Positions 25,323 to 34,698 are shown, numbered from the stretch's first letter. The stretch is 64,000 nt of DNA from Bacillus_AD sp047238185 (GCF_047238185.1 NZ_JBDFMI010000001.1:3249426-3313425); one strand, 5' to 3'. A program made the numbers and translations. The notes: generated from the letters alone by a model not told the origin.

Positions 25323-28022
25323 ATGAAACGTAAAGATTCCATACTACAGGCTATTCATCAGCACTTTAGCTATAATCAATCATTCACCACCCATGAATTG
25401 GCGGAAACCCTTCAGATGAACCGTGCGAATGTCAGTAATGATTTGAATCAATTGGTGAAAGAAAACCGGTTGGATAAAACAGCCACACGGCCTGTACGCT
25501 TTTCACTGAAGCATGTCCCTGCTCCTGTAACCGTTTCACAGGAAAACACTGATGATAAGCAGCCGTTTCTGGATCTATATTATTCTGAAAATATAAGTCT
25601 CCGGCCTGCCATCGATCAGGCTAAATCCGCTATCCTTTATCCCCCTCTTGGCATGCATACTCTTTTGCTGGGAGAAACCGGTGTCGGCAAATCGCTTTTC
25701 GCCAAGATTATGCATGCCTACGCCATCCAATCAGGACGACTCAGGGAAAAGGCACCTTTAATCGTCTTTAACTGCGCCGATTATGCCAATAACCCCCAGC
25801 TGCTTCTCGGGCAATTATTCGGTGTAAAAAAAGGGGCTTATACAGGAGCAGCGGAACAAATCGGATTATTGGAAAAAGCAGACAATGGCATTCTTTTCTT
25901 GGATGAAGTGCACCGCCTGACCCCGGAAGGGCAGGAAATGCTGTTCACCTTTATCGACCACGGTTTCTTCAGGAGACTGGGTGATGCGGAAGTCGAGCGC
26001 AGATCGAATGTATTGATCATTTGCGCTACGACTGAAGATCCAAATTCTGCCCTCCTGCACACCTTTAACCGCCGGATCCCGATGGTCATTACGCTGCCTC
26101 CTTTAAAGGACAGAACAACAGAAGAAAGATTTTTTTTAATCCAGCGTTTTTTTTCCGAAGAAAGCAAACGGATTGGCCGGAATATACAAGTGAGCAGCAA
26201 TTCCATGAGATGTTTTCTCTTTTACCATTGCCCCAACAATATCGGCCAGCTGAAGGCGGATATCCAGCTTGCTTGCGCTAAAGCATATGCCGACTATATT
26301 ACTGGAAAAAAAGCAGATATCCAGATTTTCTCAACTGATCTGAATTGGTATATCCGCGAAGGCTTATTTATTGAGAAAAAGACCAAGCACCATATCCACC
26401 TTTATGATGAAGCCTACACCTTTAGCTATACAGAAGGCCTGATGGTGCACGTTCATACCTCATCCGCTACCATCTATGATCAAATAGACCAAAAATACAC
26501 TGAATTGAAGAGCAGAGGAATCGATAATACCGAACTGGCCGTATTAATGGAAAATGATATCCATAACTATTTCACCAATTACTTGCAAAGCATCAATAAG
26601 AAAATGTCCAAAGAAAATTTATTGAAGATTATCAACCATGATATTATTGCGATAAGCGAAAAAATTATTCTCCTTGCCGAAACAACATTGAAAAAAACCA
26701 TTGATGAAAAGATCATGTCTGGCCTATGCCTCCATATCCAAACACTTCTGCAGAGGATTCAAGCCAATAAATCAATCTACCATCCAAATATCAATGGAAT
26801 AAGGAACACCCATAAACGTGAATTCAATCTGGCATTGGAATGCATTAAAATGATAGAGGATGAGTTTAACGTCAATATTCCTTTTGACGAAGTCGCCTTT
26901 TTTACGATGTTTTTTATAATCGAGGATAAAAACAGGGTGACTGATTTAACCAAGGTCATTGTGCTTGCACACGGAAACGGCATAGCCAAGGAAATGGCCT
27001 CTGTCACTAATCACCTATTAAACAGCAACAGCGTCACCGGGATCGACATGCCGCTTCATGAGGGGCCAAAGGATTTTCTCGACAGGGTCAGGGAATTTGT
27101 CCGGTCGATTGACCCGCCAGCAGGTATTTTACTATTGATTGATATGGGATCGCTCGCCTTTATCGGAGAAATGATTGAAAAGGAATTCAAGATTCCGGTC
27201 AGAGTGATTTCTATGGCAAGTACTCCCCATGTATTGGAAGCCTCCCGGAAAGCACAGATTGGCTACGGATTAGAGGAGCTTTACAATGATGTCAAAAATC
27301 TGACATCCTTTTATATGCAGACAAAAAAAGAGCAGAACTCTGAAAAGCCATTGCTTAAATCCGTTATCCTGACCGCTTGCCTGACAGGGGAAGGAAGCGC
27401 TATTGCAATAAAATCCATGCTTGAAAGCTATTTACACTACGATAAAGAAATGGTCGACATTATCCCTATTTCTATTTACGACCGCCATGAATTGCAATCT
27501 ATGCTATCTAAAATAGCAAGGGAAAGGAACATCCTGTGCATTGTCTGCAATTTTGACATCGAAGTGCCTTTTCTCACTTTCCATCTCAAAGATGTTCTCT
27601 CGATGACTGCGACAAAGGCCATACAGGAATTAATCACAATTGAAGAAGCCTATATCCGCATGGCAGACACATTAGGTGAAACGCTTCGGATTGCTGATGG
27701 GAGCCATCTTGTCAATAGTATCCGTATTGCTCTGCAAGACCTGCAAAATGATACGGATAAATTTGTTAATCTCGAAAGCCTTATGGGCATTGTCCTCCAT
27801 ATCAGTTGTATGGTCGACCGCCTGCAGCAAAAGCATCCGCTTACCAATTTCGCCAATAAAGAAGAGCATATCTCGATGAACTATCGGTTATATATCAAAA
27901 CAAAGCAGTGCCTTTCTTCACTGGAAGCGCATTATAATATCAGCATTCCTGATGACGAAATATGTTATATTATGGATATTTTCTTGAAAAATGATGAAAT
28001 CGTTCCTCTTAAAGAAGCATAA
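25323..28022 (+). CDS. LevR-type sigma-54 activator with PTS regulation domains
   Basis: Bacterial enhancer-binding protein that drives sigma-54 promoters of PTS operons, controlled by PTS phosphorylation. Order over 899 residues: N-terminal winged helix (about 1-55, TTHELAETLQMNRANVSNDL); AAA+ domain with Walker A GETGVGKS (117-124), the sigma-54-contacting GAYTGA loop (171-176) and Walker B GILFLDEVHR; PRD1 (about 385-530); an EIIA-Man-like domain (VIVLAHGNGIAKEM); an EIIB-like segment; and C-terminal PRD2 (about 785-890). The ATG at 25323 sits 9 bases from AAGGAG; the ATG at 25314 touches it. The likely target is the PTS operon at 34.7-39.1 kb, which has a sigma-54 promoter. The gene itself stands alone. 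Confidence 0.9.
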   Translation: MKRKDSILQAIHQHFSYNQSFTTHELAETLQMNRANVSNDLNQLVKENRLDKTATRPVRFSLKHVPAPVTVSQENTDDKQPFLDLYYSENISLRPAIDQAKSAILYPPLGMHTLLLGETGVGKSLFAKIMHAYAIQSGRLREKAPLIVFNCADYANNPQLLLGQLFGVKKGAYTGAAEQIGLLEKADNGILFLDEVHRLTPEGQEMLFTFIDHGFFRRLGDAEVERRSNVLIICATTEDPNSALLHTFNRRIPMVITLPPLKDRTTEERFFLIQRFFSEESKRIGRNIQVSSNSMRCFLFYHCPNNIGQLKADIQLACAKAYADYITGKKADIQIFSTDLNWYIREGLFIEKKTKHHIHLYDEAYTFSYTEGLMVHVHTSSATIYDQIDQKYTELKSRGIDNTELAVLMENDIHNYFTNYLQSINKKMSKENLLKIINHDIIAISEKIILLAETTLKKTIDEKIMSGLCLHIQTLLQRIQANKSIYHPNINGIRNTHKREFNLALECIKMIEDEFNVNIPFDEVAFFTMFFIIEDKNRVTDLTKVIVLAHGNGIAKEMASVTNHLLNSNSVTGIDMPLHEGPKDFLDRVREFVRSIDPPAGILLLIDMGSLAFIGEMIEKEFKIPVRVISMASTPHVLEASRKAQIGYGLEELYNDVKNLTSFYMQTKKEQNSEKPLLKSVILTACLTGEGSAIAIKSMLESYLHYDKEMVDIIPISIYDRHELQSMLSKIARERNILCIVCNFDIEVPFLTFHLKDVLSMTATKAIQELITIEEAYIRMADTLGETLRIADGSHLVNSIRIALQDLQNDTDKFVNLESLMGIVLHISCMVDRLQQKHPLTNFANKEEHISMNYRLYIKTKQCLSSLEAHYNISIPDDEICYIMDIFLKNDEIVPLKEA

Positions 28023-28023
28023 A

Positions 28024-28059
28024 AAAAGAAACGGGCCAGGCATATACTCGGCTCGTTTC
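28024..28059 (-). terminator. Terminator of the yvgK-like gene
   Basis: The stem GAAACGAGCC/GGCCCGTTTC has one mismatch. On the minus strand it is followed by TTTTTTT. It may also help end the convergent levR-like transcript. Confidence 0.75.
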
Positions 28060-28980
28060 CTATGATTCATAAATAACGGTACCTGTCAGTCGGCTGTCAT
28101 ATCCATTCATCTGTTTCAATTGTTTTTTAAATTCATTTGATTGAATAATCTTTTTGACTAGTTCAAGAGAGTCCGTTTGTTCTTTTTTCTTAAGGACGAC
28201 TATGTCATACCTTTCTTTTACCAGAGGTATAAAATCAACATTGACCATTTTCGAGACACTCTCGATTCCTACCGCTGCATCTGCCTGCCCATTTGCAACT
28301 GCCGAAGCTACCGCAAAATGGCTCGTGAGCTCGTCCTCATATCCATTGACTGAATCAGCTGCTATTCCCTGTTTTTTTAATTGCTCGTCGAACAATATCC
28401 TGGCTCCGGATCCTTTTTCACGATTGGCCCATTTGATCTCCTTATTGCCTAAATCAGCCCACGTTTCGATTCTCTTGGGATTTCCCTTCTGCACGTAAAT
28501 GCCTGCATTCCTGCACATCAAATTAATGAGAGCGAATGGATGGCTGACAAGAATCCGTTTCACATAAGGCAAATTGTATTCACCTGTTTCACCGTCATAT
28601 AAATGCAAGCTTACAATGTCGCATTCCCCATTATACATAGCAATCAAGCTATTTAAGCTGCCATTATAGACACGAAGCGGTGTTTTACCTTTTTCTTTTT
28701 CAATGCTCTTACTTAAAATATCAAGCACAATGTCCTGGCCGCTGATGACAATCTGCCCATTCGCCTGCCGTGTGGCAGTAGCCTTCTGCTCGACTATCTG
28801 GCGATTGGTCTTATTTCCTGATTTATAACGTTCCAAATCATCATAATCAACTCGCATTTGCCGGCCAACTCTGTATGCCGGCAAAGCTTCTTTTTTTATC
28901 AGGTCATACACAGTTAACTTGGAGACCTTCAATAATTGGGCAACCTCTTCTATTGTATAAGAAGCATGTTGATAGTCCAT
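28060..28980 (-). CDS. yvgK: HTH plus periplasmic-binding-like domain regulator (YvgK type)
   Basis: A 306-residue predicted molybdate-responsive regulator. The first 60 residues form an excisionase/MerR-like helix-turn-helix (YTIEEVAQLLKVSKLTVYDL...LPAYRVGRQMRVDYDDLERY). From about residue 85 it is a ModA/PBP-like domain (PF12727 type) that would bind oxyanion in the cytoplasm. The ATG at 28980 lies 10 bases after AAGGAG. It is divergent from modA-modB, the same arrangement as B. subtilis yvgK/yvgL-yvgM. The tandem repeat at 29107-29144 in the shared promoter region is the obvious operator. Confidence 0.82.
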   Translation of the reverse strand: MDYQHASYTIEEVAQLLKVSKLTVYDLIKKEALPAYRVGRQMRVDYDDLERYKSGNKTNRQIVEQKATATRQANGQIVISGQDIVLDILSKSIEKEKGKTPLRVYNGSLNSLIAMYNGECDIVSLHLYDGETGEYNLPYVKRILVSHPFALINLMCRNAGIYVQKGNPKRIETWADLGNKEIKWANREKGSGARILFDEQLKKQGIAADSVNGYEDELTSHFAVASAVANGQADAAVGIESVSKMVNVDFIPLVKERYDIVVLKKKEQTDSLELVKKIIQSNEFKKQLKQMNGYDSRLTGTVIYES

Positions 28981-29106
28981 TCTTCCATCTCTCCTTCCTA
29001 TCAAATACATACCAGTCCATTATTTATGAAAAAGGTCTATATACTTTTCAGTATAAAATAAACCGAGCTAGTTTTGAACAATTAACAACAAATGCAGTAT
29101 GGCTTG

Positions 29107-29144
29107 AATTATATCTTGTTATAACTAATTATATCTTGTTATAA
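29107..29144. promoter_or_regulatory. Tandem operator repeat in the yvgK-modA divergent region
   Basis: Two identical 18-base units AATTATATCTTGTTATAA at 29107-29124 and 29127-29144 are offset by 20 bases, about two helical turns. Each has TTATA/TATAA dyad arms around a 6-base centre. Position and TTATA-rich dyads recall ModE-type boxes. Confidence 0.75.
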
Positions 29145-29177
29145 TCAATGGCGAAATCAATCGTTGGAGGGAACATA

Positions 29178-29984
29178 ATGAATGTCAAGAAAATAGCCTT
29201 ACTCTCTTCTATACTTTTATTGCTCTTTTCCTTATCTGCATGTTCGGGCACCAATAATAAAGATAGTTCAACCAGCAAATCAAAAAATAAAAAAGTGGCA
29301 TTAACCGTTTCAGCTGCAGCAAGCTTGAACGATGCTCTATCAGAGATAAAAACGAAGTTTGAAAAAGCACATCCACACATAACATTAAAAACGAACTTTG
29401 GTGGTTCTGGTGCGCTTCAACAACAAATATCACAAGGAGCCCCTGTCGATCTTTTTATCTCCGCTGCCGAAGATAAATTCAACACACTCGTCAAAAATGG
29501 TTTCATTCATAAATCTGACAGTGTCAACCTTGTCCAAAACGAGTTAGTATTGGTTGTTCCCAAAAAATCCACATTGTCTATTAACAGCTTCGAAGATTTA
29601 GCAACGGCACCAATCGAAAAAATGGCAATCGGCACACCTGAATCGGTTCCTGCCGGATTATACGGCAAAGAAACATTGGAAACACTAAATCTATGGGACA
29701 CATTGAAAAGCAAATTAGTATACGGGAAAGATGTGCGGCAAGTTTTATCATACGTTGAAACCGGCAATGTTGATGCAGGGATCGTCTATAAAACGGACGC
29801 CCTCGTTTCAGATAATTGCACAATTGCAGCTACAGCAAATGCATCAACGCATGCGCCTATTATATATCCTGCCGGCATCATCAAGGATTCTAAGCACCCA
29901 AAGCAAACTCAAGAGTTCTTTGATTACCTTCAATCCGATGCATCCAAAAAAGTGCTTGAGAAATATGGCTTTAAGACGAATTGA
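29178..29984 (+). CDS. modA: Molybdate ABC transporter substrate-binding lipoprotein
   Basis: Extracytoplasmic oxyanion receptor. The 268 residues comprise a signal peptide with lipobox LSLSAC, a Ser/Lys linker, and a ModA fold. Characteristic segments are VSAAASLNDALSEI and NFGGSGALQQQISQGAPVDLFISA. The ATG at 29178 follows TGGAGGG; the frame from 29148 begins upstream of that site. modB follows 9 bases later. Tungstate cannot be excluded as substrate. Confidence 0.92.
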   Translation: MNVKKIALLSSILLLLFSLSACSGTNNKDSSTSKSKNKKVALTVSAAASLNDALSEIKTKFEKAHPHITLKTNFGGSGALQQQISQGAPVDLFISAAEDKFNTLVKNGFIHKSDSVNLVQNELVLVVPKKSTLSINSFEDLATAPIEKMAIGTPESVPAGLYGKETLETLNLWDTLKSKLVYGKDVRQVLSYVETGNVDAGIVYKTDALVSDNCTIAATANASTHAPIIYPAGIIKDSKHPKQTQEFFDYLQSDASKKVLEKYGFKTN

Positions 29985-29993
29985 GGAAAGTAA

Positions 29994-30650
29994 ATGATGG
30001 ATGAATTTTTAGCGCCCATTAAGCTGTCCCTAGAAATCAGCATCGTATCAGGGATTGCCGTAATCATCATGGGAACATTGATTGGACATGTATTGGCAGT
30101 GAAATCGTTTAAAGGCAAATCCATTGTGGAAACCTTTCTGATGCTTCCTTTAGTTTTACCTCCATCGGTGGTTGGATTCATTCTGATTGTTGTATTTGGC
30201 AAACAAAGCTTTTTGGGAAAGGCAATTGAATGGCTCTTCAACCAACCGATCATCTTTACGTGGTGGGCAGCCGTTATTTCAGCAATGGTTGTTGCTTTTC
30301 CATTAATGTATCAATCAGCCAAAACAGGTTTTCACGGAGTCGATCATGATATTGAAGATGCTGCACGGGTAGATGGGGCAGGCAAATGGAAAGTATTATT
30401 CCTCATTTCGATTCCTTTGGCTTCACGTTCATTAGTGACAGGTGCGGTATTAAGCTTTGCTAGGGCATTAGGAGAATTCGGAGCTACCCTAATGTTTGCC
30501 GGAAACATCCCTGGAGTGACACAAACAGTGCCAACCGCCATCTATGTAGCCATCGATTCAGGCAATATGACAATGGCTTGGCTCTGGGTTATATCCATAA
30601 TTCTTATATCTTTCTTGATGCTATTCGCTGTTCAAGTAAGACAACCATAA
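29994..30650 (+). CDS. modB: Molybdate ABC transporter permease
   Basis: A 218-residue permease with five to six transmembrane helices and the ATPase-docking EAA loop (DIEDAARVDGAGKWKVLFLISIPLA). It pairs with ModA; GAGGAAAG lies 6 bases before the ATG. No ModC ATPase follows: the transcript ends in a perfect hairpin at 30661-30705. B. subtilis YvgL-YvgM is likewise without modC, so an ATPase encoded elsewhere must power it. Confidence 0.92.
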   Translation: MMDEFLAPIKLSLEISIVSGIAVIIMGTLIGHVLAVKSFKGKSIVETFLMLPLVLPPSVVGFILIVVFGKQSFLGKAIEWLFNQPIIFTWWAAVISAMVVAFPLMYQSAKTGFHGVDHDIEDAARVDGAGKWKVLFLISIPLASRSLVTGAVLSFARALGEFGATLMFAGNIPGVTQTVPTAIYVAIDSGNMTMAWLWVISIILISFLMLFAVQVRQP

Positions 30651-30660
30651 TGATCTACAG

Positions 30661-30705
30661 TCAAAATTCCTTACTGCCAATCAGTAGAGCGGTAAGGAAT
30701 TTTGA
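30661..30705 (+). terminator. Terminator of modAB
   Basis: The perfect 14-base stem TCAAAATTCCTTAC/GTAAGGAATTTTGA lies directly after modB. The T run falls within the right arm. Confidence 0.7.
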
Positions 30706-30773
30706 GTGTGCATCCATCTTTTAAAAGCAAACAACCAGATATAATGGTGAAATGCATCTATCCATATATGTAA

Positions 30774-30815
30774 AAAAGCCTAAGGAGTACACCTGTTATG
30801 GCATACTCCTTAGAC
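30774..30815 (-). terminator. Terminator of the diguanylate cyclase gene
   Basis: The arms CTAAGGAGTA and TACTCCTTAG form a perfect stem. On the minus strand they are followed by GGCTTTTTT. Confidence 0.8.
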
Positions 30816-30834
30816 TTTCAACACTTTACCCATT

Positions 30835-33171
30835 TCATAGACGTTTTGTTCTCTTCTTATCTTTTTTACGGTTATCTGTATAGATCGCATAAAAAATAGG
30901 ATACTTATTTTCATACAACTCATGGACAAAAATTCCTCTTAAACTTACAGGAAAATAGTTCCCATCCTTATATTTCATGCGAATAGATAATTCAAACGGG
31001 GTTTTACATTCTAAAGCATCGCCAAACACCTTTAACGCCTGTTTTACATCATCCGGATGAACCTGGTTTAACTCATTAAAATCTGCAGACGACAAAACAT
31101 TTGCAGGCGTTCCGGTAAGAAGAGCCCGCTTAGCGTTAAAAAACAGCATTTTAAATGTTCCGTCCACACAGGCAATCTTGGCAATCCCATCAGTCGATGT
31201 ATCCAATAGGGCTTGTAAGTCCCTCTGGTTCACTCTAAAGGAAGCATTGTCAGCATCAGACCAATCCTCCCCAAAAATACTAAATGTATTTTTCCCATGA
31301 TTTTTCGAAAAGAACAATGCCTGATCTGATTTTTCATAGAGTGCCGAATAAACAGTTCCATGCTGCGGAAAGAGAGCTACACCGACACTGGACGTTATGG
31401 GGTATGTTTGTTTTTCACTATATTGCTTTCTGCCTAGTTTGGAGCATAGCCGTTCCAATTTCCGTTTAAGGTCAGCCAGGCTATTGTAAGGCATAACGGC
31501 TACAAATTCATCTCCTCCAATGCGTCCAACTATGTCTGTTTCCTGAAATTGTGTCTTTAGTTCAGCAGCAAATTCTTGAATGACCAAATCGCCATATGAA
31601 TGGCCTAACTGATCATTAATCCCCTTAAAATTATCTATATCCACTAATATAAATGCATACTCCCCCTTCTTATCCGCTTTTTTTTCTAGAAGTTCCGTAA
31701 TTAAATCTTCAGTGCTGAGCTTATTATATAGGCCGGTAAGCGGATCTTTATACGATTTTTCTATCAATTTTATTTCATTCTTTTTCTCCGTATCGATGTT
31801 TTTTCGATACGATATCATGCGTACTGATTTATCTGAGTTCCAATAAAATATTCTTGCATTCACTCTCATCCATCTATATCCATCATCGGCATCGCCAATT
31901 AGAAAATCATATGTTAAATTTGTAATTCCATTATTGTAAGCTTCAAGAACATTGGATGGCAAAAATCTATCTAAGTATCCTTTCACATACTCTTCTTTTA
32001 TTTGATGGCCAGCAATTAGTTTTAAAGCTTCATCGGCAGGAGTATCTCTGCTGAGGCCGATACTTTCAAAATAATCTTTTGTGCTTTCTCCGCCTGCTCG
32101 GTTATGGGTAATATCAAATTCATAGATACTCTCATAAAGGCCTTCGGTAGTTTGATGGAGCAATTTTTGATATTCCACTTCTTGTGATATAGTAAGCTTC
32201 ACAATTTGATTCTTGTATTTTTTAATCAGCTTAGTAATGATAACTAGAACTGCCACAGTAATTAGAATAATGATAAGTACTCCTCTAAATAATTGGGATT
32301 GAAACCGTTTCTCTAGAGCAGACGTATCTTTTTCCACAACAAGACGCCATTTCAAATCTGGTATATACCGAGACACAATATAATCATTCTTCTTGCCGGA
32401 TGAATACCAATAGGCCTGTTTTTGACTGTGATTATCCAGCAATCCATTCTTCAGCTTAGAAAATGGAGGTTCCTGTAGGATATTTTTATTTTTTGCATAT
32501 TTTTCTTGGGAAGAAACTTGGACGGCACCATCATCATTGATCAAGAAAGCTCCGACATCAAATTTTTTATTATACTCCTTTAATATATCATGGAGATAAT
32601 TTACCTTTAGTCCAATACCTACAATGCCCAACGTGGAACCATCCCTATCTTTAATTAGACAGTTTACAAAGACAGTAATTACATCATCGCTCGCCTCGTC
32701 ATTATCTATATTCAATGAAAATTCCTCATTTTTATCCAAAAATGAATAATACCAGTCATTTTCCGGGTTTCCTTTGGCTAGCACCCTATCCAGTCCATTA
32801 AAATGATAATATCTATTTGACTTGGCAGATACTAAAAAAACAGAATCATATGTATATTTTTCTTTGTAAGCATTCAAATAGTCTCTTAACCTGGTAATAT
32901 ATTCCTTATCGTTGCCTTGCTGGTCTTCATAAGACAGGAAATTTTTTAAGAGGCTGTCATTTGCCATCGTGAGCGAAACATGGACCGGCTTCGAAAGGAT
33001 GGTTTCCAATTGATTATAGATTCCATCTGCTGCAAGGGTGGAGACATGCTCAATATCTTTTTCATATATGCCGAAATTTGATTTATAGCTAATGATGGAG
33101 GTAATAATAAAGCCGATAGTGATGATGAAACAAACGATAATATTTGTATGCATTAATGTATCCTTTTTCAT
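30835..33171 (-). CDS. Cache-PAS-GGDEF-PAS diguanylate cyclase
   Basis: Membrane sensor predicted to make cyclic di-GMP. Over 778 residues: transmembrane helix about 9-29; extracytoplasmic dCache sensor (about 35-295; note NDWYYSF and GIVGIGLKVNYL); second helix about 303-322; a PAS-like region (about 350-460); GGDEF domain (about 475-640) with intact GGDEF in GRIGGDEFVAVM; and a C-terminal PAS (about 650-765). The site five residues before GGDEF reads QETD rather than RxxD, so the usual product-inhibition I-site is absent. No EAL or HD-GYP partner is nearby. The C-terminal PAS after GGDEF is an uncommon order. Confidence 0.9.
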   Translation of the reverse strand: MKKDTLMHTNIIVCFIITIGFIITSIISYKSNFGIYEKDIEHVSTLAADGIYNQLETILSKPVHVSLTMANDSLLKNFLSYEDQQGNDKEYITRLRDYLNAYKEKYTYDSVFLVSAKSNRYYHFNGLDRVLAKGNPENDWYYSFLDKNEEFSLNIDNDEASDDVITVFVNCLIKDRDGSTLGIVGIGLKVNYLHDILKEYNKKFDVGAFLINDDGAVQVSSQEKYAKNKNILQEPPFSKLKNGLLDNHSQKQAYWYSSGKKNDYIVSRYIPDLKWRLVVEKDTSALEKRFQSQLFRGVLIIILITVAVLVIITKLIKKYKNQIVKLTISQEVEYQKLLHQTTEGLYESIYEFDITHNRAGGESTKDYFESIGLSRDTPADEALKLIAGHQIKEEYVKGYLDRFLPSNVLEAYNNGITNLTYDFLIGDADDGYRWMRVNARIFYWNSDKSVRMISYRKNIDTEKKNEIKLIEKSYKDPLTGLYNKLSTEDLITELLEKKADKKGEYAFILVDIDNFKGINDQLGHSYGDLVIQEFAAELKTQFQETDIVGRIGGDEFVAVMPYNSLADLKRKLERLCSKLGRKQYSEKQTYPITSSVGVALFPQHGTVYSALYEKSDQALFFSKNHGKNTFSIFGEDWSDADNASFRVNQRDLQALLDTSTDGIAKIACVDGTFKMLFFNAKRALLTGTPANVLSSADFNELNQVHPDDVKQALKVFGDALECKTPFELSIRMKYKDGNYFPVSLRGIFVHELYENKYPIFYAIYTDNRKKDKKRTKRL

Positions 33172-33686
33172 CGCACAATCCCACTTTCCGGCATCTATAT
33201 TTCTCTTTCAAAGACAGTTAGCATTAGTTTAGTAAAATAGTAACTTTTTGCCATACCACAACCGATTTCCTTACCGCCGCCACTTATCCTTCACTTTCAA
33301 CATCCAGTAAAAACGGAAATTCAACCAGCATTTCTGCCTTTCATAAACAACTTCTTTAGTATAAATACCTATGTAAAATAAAATTTATTCATTATTCTTA
33401 TCTTTGTATATATTATATTACAAAAATTTAATATCAACTATACTCTACGGTATTTATAGAAAAAAGAACAGCTTCGCTGTTCTTTTTCACATTACAGAAT
33501 AGTATAAAGAGGATGTAACATGGCGTCATTCTTAATACCCATACACTTTAGCGACTGGTGAAAAGTGCTCTCTTCCAAAGAAATAATCGGATTTTTTCAA
33601 TTTGTTTTAAAAAACCTCTCTGTTTTTTCACTTTCTATTGAGATGATATGCTTATAGTAAGTATTCGTAAATGGAGTTGAATAAAA
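33172..33686. other. Intergenic region with an orphan hairpin terminator
   Basis: This 515-base AT-rich stretch lies upstream of the divergent cyclase and the plus-strand small genes. The only clear element is the terminator at 33461-33487. No protein-coding frame with a ribosome site ends near it. Confidence 0.5.
33461..33487. terminator. Orphan bidirectional terminator
   Basis: The perfect stem AAAAAGAACAGC/GCTGTTCTTTTT has a loop of about three bases and is followed by CAC. No gene ends next to it on either strand, so it could terminate a small RNA. Confidence 0.7.
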
Positions 33687-33785
33687 ATGACGGCATTTAT
33701 AAAATCTTTATCCTTTTCTATAATTGCGATTATCATAAATTCATATCTAATTATTCTAGCCATAAAACTGCTTCTTAAGCTTTAA
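33687..33785 (+). CDS. Possible 32-residue hydrophobic peptide
   Basis: The short frame (MTAFIKSLSFSIIAIIINSY...) is almost wholly hydrophobic, one transmembrane helix with Lys residues near both ends. A GGAG element is 10 bases before the ATG. It precedes the 33842 gene by 56 bases. It could be a small membrane protein or a chance frame in AT-rich DNA; no family was recognised. Confidence 0.35.
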   Translation: MTAFIKSLSFSIIAIIINSYLIILAIKLLLKL

Positions 33786-33841
33786 AACCATGAAGACCAT
33801 TATATGTCATTTATGCGCTTAGTAACGTAAAGGAGCCTTCC

Positions 33842-34543
33842 ATGAGACAGAAATATCTTTTATTCAGTTTTGCCAGCTGTTTATGTTTAGCGGTATGTTT
33901 GGCATTTATCCATAAGGATATTACACAGAAGAGGCTCGAATCCTTGGTTAAAGAACAACTTGCAAGCAGCATTTACAAAAAGTATTTTTCACTTGAAACA
34001 ATCGATTTTGGTAAAGAGATCATTACGATCCACACTAAACCGACCCGTTCATTTCTAAAATTGAAGTTAATAGATACATATGTATTGCTTGATACAAGCC
34101 AAAAAGGATTAGGTTACCAGTTGAAACAAACCAACAACCCCCTTTTTTTAAAAGACATACGATTTTCTATCGATACAGATAAGGGCGATTACCTATTCAA
34201 GGATACATTCCCTAACCGGGACATCCTTTATATACGTAATGGCTTTTTAACATATAATGACCTGACTTTCACGTTGAAAAACTTGAATAATTCTCCTGAA
34301 TTTATCGATACATACATTACTCCCCTGATGGATGAAAAAGCTTCAAATGGAACTCGTGAATTCGATATAATGCAATTCATGGATAAGAATTATAAAGTGA
34401 TGACCAACAATTACACCTATATCCGTGTATCGGATGAACAGTTAATGATGGATTGGGCAAGTGAAGAGTTCAACATATCCAAAAAGGAAATCAAAAAAAT
34501 TTATTTAAAATGGAACTTTACAGCGTTATTGGAGCACTTTTAA
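33842..34543 (+). CDS. Unrecognised exported or membrane-anchored protein
   Basis: A 233-residue protein with an N-terminal hydrophobic segment (about 5-23, LLFSFASCLCLAVCLAFI) that could be a signal anchor. The rest is soluble, charged and beta-rich, with three Asn-rich loops and no cysteines beyond the leader. A good AAAGGAG site precedes the ATG, so the gene is real. I recognise no family or catalytic motif. Next upstream is a possible 32-residue membrane peptide, and a GC-rich hairpin follows at 34583-34620. Confidence 0.7.
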   Translation: MRQKYLLFSFASCLCLAVCLAFIHKDITQKRLESLVKEQLASSIYKKYFSLETIDFGKEIITIHTKPTRSFLKLKLIDTYVLLDTSQKGLGYQLKQTNNPLFLKDIRFSIDTDKGDYLFKDTFPNRDILYIRNGFLTYNDLTFTLKNLNNSPEFIDTYITPLMDEKASNGTREFDIMQFMDKNYKVMTNNYTYIRVSDEQLMMDWASEEFNISKKEIKKIYLKWNFTALLEHF

Positions 34544-34582
34544 ATCCTCTCCAGGCAATTGAAGAGGCACCATTACAAAAGT

Positions 34583-34620
34583 AGCAGCAATTCGCCGCGC
34601 AAAAGCGGAAAACTGCTGCT
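34583..34620 (+). terminator. Hairpin after the 33842 gene
   Basis: The outer arms AGCAGCA/TGCTGCT and inner CCGC/GCGG form a long imperfect stem. The following TATTGCT is only weakly T-rich, so termination is uncertain. Confidence 0.4.
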
Positions 34621-34698
34621 ATTGCTGGAGGGTTCCAAAACGTGGATATGCTAAGTCTAATAGGGGGAGACTGCAGCTCGATCTTCAGAAGGAAAAAG

